DNA of 5,743 bases, taken from Oscillospiraceae bacterium. Lineage in GTDB: Bacteria > Bacillota > Clostridia > Oscillospirales > Ruminococcaceae. The stretch covers positions 1-5,743 of the forward strand of contig WRLS01000131.1 of the NCBI GenBank assembly GCA_009776345.1. The letters are read 5' to 3'. Made by a program: the position numbers and the translations under genes. The notes under the pieces are model-generated. The model saw only the letters and a program-made list of their open reading frames with translations, did no database searches and had not been told where the DNA came from. This document shows, one piece after another, positions 1-4,095 of this stretch (positions are counted from its first letter, which is position 1; every line of letters begins with the position of its first letter).

Positions 1-16
1 CGCAGGGCGCCGCAGT

Positions 17-44
17 TTTTAGGATTTAGGTTATGGGTTTTAGG
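17..44 (+). repeat. Heptamer array, four tandem 7-base units (TTTTAGG type)
   Basis: Four exact 7-base units run back to back: TTTTAGG, ATTTAGG, TTATGGG, TTTTAGG. They are preceded by GCGCCGCAG and followed directly by the GTAGGG foot of the REP-like arm at 45. The leader and units closely match, in inverse orientation, the 3' end of the pdxA gene near 3017-3055. Bases 1-29 could therefore be the repeat-derived 3' end of another, plus-strand gene lying outside the window. TAG triplets at 20, 27, 41 and 46 cover all three plus-strand frames. The array is seen directly; the gene-end role is inferred. Confidence 0.8.
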
Positions 45-174
45 GTAGGGTCGGGCTTCCATGCCCGACCGCCATTGTACAATACAATTCCATACCTACG
101 ATATGCCCGCTTTTCGTTTTTATTTTGTTCAGCCCAATCGCTCATGCCGCGGGGGCAGTTACTTTGCAACGCGG
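45..174 (+). repeat. Left inverted arm of the 858-base element
   Basis: The arm starts with the GTAG foot and an 8-base-pair hairpin (GGTCGGGC 49-56 with GCCCGACC 63-70). Next come the palindrome ATTGTACAAT (74-83), a CCTACGATATGCCCG block, and the hairpin at 158-183. The first 27 bases are identical to 2933-2959, so this arm is shared with the REPIN-like element near pdxA. Confidence 0.8.
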
Positions 175-183
175 CAAAGTAAC
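158..183. repeat. Perfect 10-bp hairpin, 6-base loop
   Basis: GTTACTTTGC (158-167) pairs perfectly with GCAAAGTAAC (174-183) across the loop AACGCG. The right arm of the 858-base element carries the related sequence at 781-798. Another TTACTTT-type hairpin is at 718-751. Confidence 0.8.
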
Positions 184-193
184 CAAAACGCGC

Positions 194-206
194 CGGGGAG
201 ACCCCG
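194..206. repeat. 5-bp hairpin with 3-base loop
   Basis: CGGGG (194-198) and CCCCG (202-206) flank the triloop AGA. It is one of several triloop hairpins in the window. The stretch from 184 to 317 otherwise shows nothing I can assign. A TATAAT at 271-276 lacks a matching -35 box. Confidence 0.55.
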
Positions 207-317
207 AACCCCCATTTCGACAAACCGCATAGCCTTGTGCCTTTCATCGCGCACGTCATATGCTTTGTCCTATAATCCGCCCAATCACCCAGCCGAGCCG
301 AGCTCCAGGGTCTCGTA

Positions 318-336
318 AGCTGAGCAAAGCTCAGCT
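318..336. repeat. Perfect 8-bp hairpin with AAA triloop
   Basis: AGCTGAGC (318-325) pairs with GCTCAGCT (329-336) around AAA. It sits 15 bases before a possible start codon at 352. No T-run follows on either strand, so it does not look like an intrinsic terminator. Confidence 0.75.
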
Positions 337-351
337 GGCGAAAAAGGAATT

Positions 352-482
352 ATGAAAAAAAGATTATCAAAGACTTTTCCGCTGTTATTACGTACGCAGT
401 TTTGTGCCTGGCGTCGCTCTTTCCTTTGGATTTACGCCTACTTGCCTTTGTAGATTTGTGTCCATCAAAGCTGCAATGCTAA
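352..482 (+). pseudogene. Possible signal-peptide-like ORF remnant, frameshifted at an A7 run
   Basis: AAGGA at 344-348 is followed, with a short 3-base spacer, by ATG at 352 and a run of seven A (355-361). As written, the frame gives 33 residues beginning MKKRLSKTF and ends at the TAG at 451. One extra A would open another frame to the TAA at 480. It would begin MKKKIIKDFSAVITYAVLCL, which looks like a positively charged, hydrophobic secretion signal. No mature domain follows. It may be a decayed 5' gene fragment, a slippage-controlled peptide, or chance within AT-rich repeat DNA. I do not recognise the product. Confidence 0.25.
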
Positions 483-496
483 CTGAAGGTTTGCAA

Positions 497-543
497 GCGG
501 GGAAAAATTCGTTTTCTTTTTTTCATATTATCTTTTTCCCCGC
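497..543. repeat. Perfect 11-bp inverted repeat around a pyrimidine-rich loop
   Basis: GCGGGGAAAAA (497-507) pairs perfectly with TTTTTCCCCGC (533-543). The 25-base loop is mostly T and C. This is the strongest structure in the middle of the 858-base element. It could fold as RNA or as single-stranded DNA; the sequence gives no role. Confidence 0.7.
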
Positions 544-644
544 GCCCAGCATTTGAGCCTCGCAAGGCGAAAGCGGAAGGCAGATGTATTTTATTGACTA
601 CTCATAATTTTCGTTCTGGCAAGTGTGGCTTCTACAGCCTCTGC

Positions 645-702
645 GGGGGGTCGCGGGGGTTCTCAGGGGGCGAGCGGGGGCGGCGGCCCCCAGCCCCCTG
701 AG
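645..702 (+). other. G-run block: possible quadruplex competing with a strong hairpin
   Basis: Four runs of five or six G lie at 645-650, 655-659, 666-670 and 676-680 with loops of 4, 6 and 5 bases, the classic pattern of a G-quadruplex. The same G-runs can instead form a stem: CTCAGGGGG (662-670) pairs with CCCCCTGAG (694-702), enclosing an inner GGGGG/CCCCC stem (676-680 with 687-691). The two folds exclude one another. The block lies in the non-coding 858-base element. Confidence 0.6.
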
Positions 703-717
703 CCGCGTTTTTCTTTG

Positions 718-751
718 TTACTTTCTTTTTGGCGGTGCAAAAAGAAAGTAA
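718..751. repeat. Perfect 14-bp hairpin, 6-base loop
   Basis: TTACTTTCTTTTTG (718-731) pairs perfectly with CAAAAAGAAAGTAA (738-751) across the loop GCGGTG. Smaller triloop stems follow: CGCG-GAG-CGCG just downstream and TGCAAC-CGC-GTTGCA at about 777-791. The arrangement resembles palindromic intergenic repeats and not a promoter or terminator. Confidence 0.75.
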
Positions 752-780
752 ATGATGCGTCGCGGAGCGCGCTTGTGCAA

Positions 781-902
781 CCGCGTTGCAAAGTAACAGC
801 CCCTGCGGCATGAGCGGCTCGTTGCTACAATAAGAAACGGGCATATCGTAGGCATGGAATTGTATTGTACAATGGCAGTCGGGCATGGAACACCGACCCT
901 AC
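781..902 (-). repeat. Right inverted arm of the 858-base element
   Basis: Read on the minus strand from 902, this matches the left arm from 45. The outer 62 bases carry four substitutions. Two of these fall in the terminal hairpin and weaken its pairing compared with the left arm. It then shares the ATTGTACAAT palindrome and the TTACTTTGCAACGCGG block. Confidence 0.8.
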
Positions 903-916
903 AAACTCCTTCCCTT

Positions 917-942
917 CCTCAAACCCCAATCCTTAATCCCGC
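917..942 (-). repeat. Degenerate heptamer array downstream of the fucosidase gene
   Basis: On the minus strand the units read ATTAAGG, ATTGGGG, TTTGAGG after a GCGGG leader. They keep the exact 7-base spacing of the other arrays but are more diverged. They lie 17 bases past the fucosidase stop and precede the right arm of the 858-base element, mirroring the arrangement at 17-44. TAA and TGA triplets replace TAG here. Confidence 0.6.
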
Positions 943-958
943 ACGCAGCGCCTCCGTG

Positions 959-2428
959 TTAATCAACCACAACCCTCACCACAACCGGCATATCCTCTTT
1001 CCCGGCGCGCGCGCGTATATGCAGCCCGCCGCTGTCCCTATGCCACTCCGGGCGGTCTTGCCCGAGGACTTCAACATCCCTTATAATCCCATGAAAAACC
1101 GGCAGCCGCGAAGCGTCCTGCTCCGCAAGTGATGTCACCGTCACTTTTCCGTCCTCCGGCCATTCCAATACCGCCGCATACAACACGCCGCCTTTCGCGG
1201 TAAAGCGGATATCCCGCGGTGTAAACGCGGTATCGGTATCGTCGGTGAACTGCCCTTCCTTGGTTTGTGTCGGCCCTTCCCCGGCTTTGCGCCAAACTCC
1301 GGTGCCGTATACCGCCTCGCCGTTTACCTCAAGCCATTTCCCGATGCCGAGAAGCACCGCGGTTTCCTCATCTGAAATTGACCCATCCGCCTTGGGGCCT
1401 ACATTTAGCAGCATCACGCCGTTTTTACTTACGATGTCAATTAAATCGCAGACCAGGCCTTTTGCGGATTTAAAGCTGTTGTTTTCCGTCCAGCACCAGG
1501 AATTGCGCGCGATTGATGTACACGTCTGCCAATGGAACGGTTGTATCCCCGCGAACTTGCCGCGCTCAATATCCACGGTAGCAGTACCGAACGGGAAAGC
1601 GTCATGCTTATAGCTGATTGTGACATCCTCGCCCCACTGCTCCGCGCGGTTATAATAATACGCGGCGAACTTTCGCAGATAGGGCTTTACCGCGCTGTGC
1701 TGTATCCACCAGTCAAAATAGATCAGCTTCGGGCGGTATTTGTCCGCAAGCTCACAGCAGCGCGCAAACCAATCCTCCAGGTATTCGCTGCTCGGCGCGG
1801 GTTCGCCGTATAAATCATGATGCCCCGGCTCAGGCATTGCCGGCCAATAGAAATCCCCGCGGGACATAGGCTCAGCAATATCGCTTTCAAAATCCTTGCC
1901 GTGGCCCATAAAAAACCAATGCTCCGCGCGGTGGGACGATGCCCCGCATATGATCCCTTTTTCCCCCAGCGCCGCGCCCAATTCGCCCAGCACATCCCGC
2001 TTCGGACCCATTTCATATGAATTCCACTTTGAAAGCCCGCTTCTGTACATCTGGAACCCGTCATGATGCTCCGCCACAGGGACGCAATATTTCGCGCCCG
2101 CCCTCGCGAACAAATCCGCCCACTCCTCCGGGGAAAATTTCGGCGCGGTAAATTGCGGGATGAAATCTTTGTAGCCGAATTCCTTATGCGGGCCGTATGT
2201 TTTTATGTGATGCATATATTCCGGGGAATCTTTTATATACATATTCCGCGAATACCATTCATTGGAGAAGGCAGGCACCGAATAAATTCCCCAATGGATG
2301 AAGATGCCCAGCTTTCCGTCCCGCATCCATTTCGGCATTTCCCGCCCGAACAGCGACCCCCAATCATCCTTATATTTTCCCTGCCTGTTTACTTCATCAG
2401 CCTCGCGCAAATACTCCCGACCGGTCAT
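959..2428 (-). CDS. Alpha-L-fucosidase, GH29 family, cytoplasmic
   Basis: A 489-residue glycoside hydrolase that should release L-fucose from fucosylated oligosaccharides with retention of configuration. Family hallmarks are visible: GIFIHWG (41-47) at the start of the barrel, EHHDGF (120-125), the strand LIYFDWW (235-241) whose D239 is the expected nucleophile, LLNVGPKADGS (340-350), and GKWLEVNGEAVYGT (363-376) leading into the C-terminal beta domain (about 380-489). E288 in DIERG is a possible acid/base, but that residue is poorly conserved in GH29, so this is tentative. Length is normal for bacterial members. No signal peptide or membrane segment is seen, so it probably acts on imported oligosaccharides. 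The ATG at 2428 is supported by AGGGGG seven bases upstream. It appears to be a single-gene unit flanked by repeat DNA. The exact substrate, and whether it is fucose at all, cannot be settled from sequence. Confidence 0.88.
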   Translation of the reverse strand: MTGREYLREADEVNRQGKYKDDWGSLFGREMPKWMRDGKLGIFIHWGIYSVPAFSNEWYSRNMYIKDSPEYMHHIKTYGPHKEFGYKDFIPQFTAPKFSPEEWADLFARAGAKYCVPVAEHHDGFQMYRSGLSKWNSYEMGPKRDVLGELGAALGEKGIICGASSHRAEHWFFMGHGKDFESDIAEPMSRGDFYWPAMPEPGHHDLYGEPAPSSEYLEDWFARCCELADKYRPKLIYFDWWIQHSAVKPYLRKFAAYYYNRAEQWGEDVTISYKHDAFPFGTATVDIERGKFAGIQPFHWQTCTSIARNSWCWTENNSFKSAKGLVCDLIDIVSKNGVMLLNVGPKADGSISDEETAVLLGIGKWLEVNGEAVYGTGVWRKAGEGPTQTKEGQFTDDTDTAFTPRDIRFTAKGGVLYAAVLEWPEDGKVTVTSLAEQDASRLPVFHGIIRDVEVLGQDRPEWHRDSGGLHIRARAGKEDMPVVVRVVVD

Positions 2429-2435
2429 AACAGCG

Positions 2436-2441
2436 CCCCCT
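2436..2441 (-). promoter_or_regulatory. Ribosome binding site of the fucosidase gene
   Basis: AGGGGG on the minus strand with a 7-base spacer to the ATG at 2428 fixes that start. The A-rich stretch at about 2442-2460 lies just upstream. No good -35/-10 pair could be identified. Confidence 0.65.
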
Positions 2442-2461
2442 AATCTTTATTTTTGTTTCTG

Positions 2462-2498
2462 CCCTACCCTAAATCCTCAATCCTAAAACCTAAAACCT
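2462..2498 (-). repeat. Heptamer array upstream of the fucosidase gene
   Basis: On the minus strand, after a GCAGG leader, the units are TTTTAGG, TTTTAGG, ATTGAGG, ATTTAGG, followed by GTAGGG. All four units are exactly seven bases. The array lies 34 bases upstream of the fucosidase start and directly abuts the REP-like unit at 2509 through CCGCAGGCC. Confidence 0.8.
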
Positions 2499-2508
2499 GC
2501 CGCAGGCC

Positions 2509-2535
2509 GTAGGGGACAGCGTCCTCGACGTCCCG
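2509..2535 (+). repeat. Single REP-like unit, GTAG foot (type A, copy 1)
   Basis: A 27-base unit beginning GTAGGGGAC and ending CGTCCCG, able to fold as GGGAC.../...GTCCC. It differs by one base from the identical copies at 2779 and 5605. The junction CCGCAG(G/A)CC-GTAGGGG is shared with the copy at 5605, upstream of the kinase gene. Confidence 0.75.
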
Positions 2536-2565
2536 TGATTTTCACAACGTTATATTCGAGGCATC

Positions 2566-2644
2566 GTAGGGGCGACCCTCGCGGTCGCCCGCATTGCACG
2601 ATGCGCCGCGGTAATTTGCGGGCGACCGCAAGGGTCGCCCCTAC
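2566..2644. mobile_element. REPIN-like inverted doublet 1
   Basis: Two 27-base arms, 2566-2592 and 2618-2644, are inverted copies with a single mismatch. Each begins with GTAG at its outer end and each folds alone (GGGCGACC with GGTCGCCC, 8 bp). The 25-base spacer 2593-2617 starts ATTGCACGATGC. GTAG followed by a hairpin, doubled in inverse orientation, is the layout described for REP/REPIN elements mobilised by RAYT proteins. The assignment to that class is inference. Flanks are GCATC on the left and GGCACAACA on the right. Confidence 0.65.
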
Positions 2645-2674
2645 GGCACAACATAATATTGCGCTTAACCCCTC

Positions 2675-2732
2675 GCCCCCTTCGCGCACGAAGGGGGTGC
2701 CGTCCGCAGACGGCGGGGGTTGTTTCCCGTAA
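2675..2732. repeat. Hairpin module B, copy 1 (two CGCA-loop hairpins)
   Basis: CCCCCTTCG (2676-2684) pairs with CGAAGGGGG (2689-2697) around CGCA. Then GCCGTC (2699-2704) pairs with GACGGC (2709-2714), again around CGCA, and CGGGGGTTGT follows. The same block recurs at 5668-5726 with few changes. Confidence 0.75.
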
Positions 2733-2734
2733 TT

Positions 2735-2766
2735 CCCCTCCTTGGAGGGGTGGCAGGCGTAGCCTG
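2735..2766. repeat. Two tight hairpins between module B and the REP unit
   Basis: CCCCTCC (2735-2741) and GGAGGGG (2744-2750) form a near-continuous palindrome. CAGGC (2754-2758) and GCCTG (2762-2766) close a GTA triloop. Neither is followed by a T-run, so no terminator is called. Confidence 0.6.
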
Positions 2767-2778
2767 ACGGGGTGGTTC

Positions 2779-2832
2779 GTAGGGGACGGCGTCCTCGACG
2801 TCCCGCATTTACTAAACAATCAACAATATTGC
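2779..2832 (+). repeat. REP-like unit type A plus AT-rich tail, copy 2
   Basis: A GTAG-foot REP-like unit (2779-2805) is followed by a tail ending CAATCAACAATATTGC. The full 54 bases recur at 5605-5658 with three differences, all in the tail. The tail leads straight into the ATCGTAGGG of the next doublet. Confidence 0.75.
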
Positions 2833-2835
2833 ATC

Positions 2836-2913
2836 GTAGGGACGGGCCCATGTGCCCGCCCGCAAATTATCGCGTCGCATCGTACAATGCGGGCGGCAGA
2901 TTGCCGCCCCTAC
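2836..2913. mobile_element. REPIN-like inverted doublet 2, with spacer inverted relative to doublet 1
   Basis: Arms 2836-2863 and 2889-2913 both have GTAG at the outer end and GC-rich self-pairing, but differ from each other in the loop sequence. The 25-base spacer 2864-2888 matches the reverse complement of the doublet 1 spacer at 22 of 25 positions. The outer flanks (GCATC, GGCACAACA) keep the same orientation as in doublet 1. Confidence 0.65.
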
Positions 2914-2932
2914 GGCACAACACATTTTTCAT

Positions 2933-3009
2933 GTAGGGTCGGGCTTCCATGCCCGACCGTTTACAGGCAAATCGAATATTCGCGGGCGGGGATGGAACCC
3001 CGCCCCTAC
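2933..3009. mobile_element. REPIN-like inverted doublet 3, beside the pdxA 3' end
   Basis: The left arm 2933-2959 is identical to 45-71. The right arm 2982-3009 ends CCCCTAC and folds as CGGGG-type pairs around ATGGAA. The spacer (2960-2981) is unlike that of doublets 1 and 2. It lies just downstream of pdxA on the transcribed strand, where REP-type hairpins can protect or end transcripts in other bacteria; that role is inferred here. Confidence 0.65.
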
Positions 3010-3016
3010 GTCCCTT

Positions 3017-3045
3017 CCTAAAACCTATAACCTAATTCCTAAATC
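3017..3045 (-). repeat. Heptamer array overlapping the pdxA stop codon
   Basis: On the minus strand, after GCGCCGCAGG, the units are ATTTAGG, AATTAGG, TTATAGG, TTTTAGG, each seven bases. The TAG of the second unit is the stop of the PdxA frame, and the last few residues (GFRN) are read from the array. Because seven is not a multiple of three, successive TAGs fall in different frames and close all three. Confidence 0.85.
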
Positions 3046-4075
3046 CTGCGGCGCTCTGCGCCGCCGCATATTCAATCGCGCTGACAAGGCTGCTGTCATC
3101 CGCTATGCCTTTGCCCGCGTTGTCAAATGCGGTCCCATGATCCACCGAACAGCGTATAATCGGCAGCCCGAGCGTTATATTCACCCCGCTGACCGAACCC
3201 CATTTCTGCGCCTTTTCATCCCACCTAAAGCCGATTGTTTTCAGCGGGATATGCCCTTGGTCATGATACATCGCGACAACTATGTCATACCACCCGCCCA
3301 GCGCTTTGGAAAATAATGTATCAGGCGGCACGGGACCGTCCGCGTCGATTCCCTCACTGCGCGCCGCTTTTATCGCGGGGATAATCTGCTCTATTTCCTC
3401 TTTCCCGAAAAGCCCGTTTTCCCCGGCATGGGGGTTAAGCCCCGCCACGCCTATGCGGGGGTTTTCTATGCCCAAGCTTTTACAGGCGCCATGCGCCAAT
3501 TTTATCACATCCAGCACGCGGCTTTTTTCCACGAGGGCGCACGCCTGTGCCAATGAAACATGGGTCGAAACATGGACTACCCGCAAATTGCCGTGGGCGA
3601 GCATCATTGTGTAATCCTCTGTGTTTGTATAGTGCGCGTAAATTTCCGTATGCCCCGCAAAATGATGCCCCGCCAGATTGATCGCTTCTTTATTTATCGG
3701 ACCGGTTACGGTTGCGTCAACTTCACCCGCCAGCGCAAGCTCGATTAGCTTTACGACAGCCTCAAACGCGGCATTCCCGGGCATCGCCGCTGCTTCTCCA
3801 TAATTAAGACGCGCCATATCCACATTTTTAAGGTCGAGGACATCTACCGTACCGTACTCAAATTTAGCGTCGATTACCCGCGTGACCGCGTTTACGGAAA
3901 GCGGCAGGCACGTTATCCTCAGCGCGTCTTCCATCACGCCCGCATCCCCGACAATAACAGGGCGGCACAACCTGTAAACCTCCCTGCACCCCAGGGCTTT
4001 CAAGGCGATTTCGGGGCCGATCCCCGCGGGGTCGCCCATACTTATGCCTAAAATCGGCATTGATTTCTTTTCCAT
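3032..4075 (-). CDS. pdxA2: PdxA-family 4-phospho-D-threonate/erythronate dehydrogenase
   Basis: A 347-residue NAD- and metal-dependent dehydrogenase of the PdxA fold. Visible signatures are MGDPAGIGPEI (13-23), VTGPINKEA (123-131), GHTE (141-144), LNPHAGE (213-219), PPDTLF (250-255), MYHDQGHIP (269-277) and DHGTAFD (312-318). H172, H216 and H271 match the three metal-binding histidines of E. coli PdxA. The start at 4075 follows AAAGAGG with a 7-base spacer. It lies 20 bases behind the DUF1537 kinase gene with no pdxJ nearby. That pairing is the established mark of PdxA2, which oxidises 4-phospho-D-threonate or 4-phospho-D-erythronate, with decarboxylation to dihydroxyacetone phosphate, and not of vitamin B6 synthesis. 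The extreme C-terminus (about AAGFRN) is encoded by repeat DNA. A true biosynthetic PdxA is the main alternative. Confidence 0.88.
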   Translation of the reverse strand: MEKKSMPILGISMGDPAGIGPEIALKALGCREVYRLCRPVIVGDAGVMEDALRITCLPLSVNAVTRVIDAKFEYGTVDVLDLKNVDMARLNYGEAAAMPGNAAFEAVVKLIELALAGEVDATVTGPINKEAINLAGHHFAGHTEIYAHYTNTEDYTMMLAHGNLRVVHVSTHVSLAQACALVEKSRVLDVIKLAHGACKSLGIENPRIGVAGLNPHAGENGLFGKEEIEQIIPAIKAARSEGIDADGPVPPDTLFSKALGGWYDIVVAMYHDQGHIPLKTIGFRWDEKAQKWGSVSGVNITLGLPIIRCSVDHGTAFDNAGKGIADDSSLVSAIEYAAAQSAAGFRN

Positions 4076-4082
4076 TATATTA

Positions 4083-4089
4083 CCTCTTT
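4083..4089 (-). promoter_or_regulatory. Ribosome binding site of pdxA2
   Basis: AAAGAGG on the minus strand stands 7 bases before the ATG at 4075, inside the 20-base gap after the kinase stop. No promoter or hairpin fits in the gap, so the two genes are probably co-transcribed. Confidence 0.75.
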
Positions 4090-4095
4090 AAAAAA

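Larger units (their letters stand above)
45..902. mobile_element. 858-base non-coding element with long inverted terminal arms
   Basis: The segment begins GTAGGGTCGG and ends CCGACCCTAC. Its arms (45-174 and 781-902) are inverted copies: the outer 62 bases differ at only four positions, and the inner part is similar apart from an 8-base length difference. The interior holds several perfect hairpins, a G-run block and a possible ORF remnant, but no convincing gene and no transposase. The ends are of the same kind as those of the short REPIN-like doublets at 2566, 2836 and 2933. I infer a non-autonomous, MITE-like element or an expanded REPIN. No target-site duplication could be recognised, because heptamer arrays flank both sides. 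Confidence 0.55.

Noticed and set aside
17..44. Telomere-like TTTAGGG sequence
   Set aside because: The units are degenerate, only three or four per site and internal to the chromosome; all surrounding genes are bacterial in form.
271..276. TATAAT as a -10 promoter box
   Set aside because: No -35-like hexamer lies at 16-18 bases upstream and no credible gene follows.
61..318. Open frame on the plus strand, 85 codons, and an opposing minus-strand frame at 26-259
   Set aside because: Both run through the inverted arm and hairpins of the 858-base element, lack plausible ribosome sites and show no protein-like composition.
594..599. TTGACT as a -35 promoter box
   Set aside because: The expected -10 position reads TGGCAA, and no gene follows on the plus strand.
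662..717. Hairpin followed by TTTTT as an intrinsic terminator on the plus strand
   Set aside because: Five bases separate the stem from the T-run and no plus-strand gene ends before it; the stem is better explained as part of the repeat.
625..886. Open frames on both strands rich in G, P and R
   Set aside because: They arise from the G-run block and the right arm; the residues simply mirror the repeats.
1005..1023. Nineteen-base alternating purine-pyrimidine run with Z-DNA potential
   Set aside because: It is explained by codons for the RARAG stretch in the GC-rich fucosidase gene; nothing else points to a function.
2509..3009. Clustered repeats that might be a CRISPR array
   Set aside because: Repeats are inverted, of several kinds and irregularly spaced; spacers are themselves related, and no cas gene is present.
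2483..3316. Several open frames of about 60-150 codons across the repeat-rich gap and into pdxA
   Set aside because: They translate REP units and hairpin modules, or shadow pdxA in other frames; no domain or start signal supports them.
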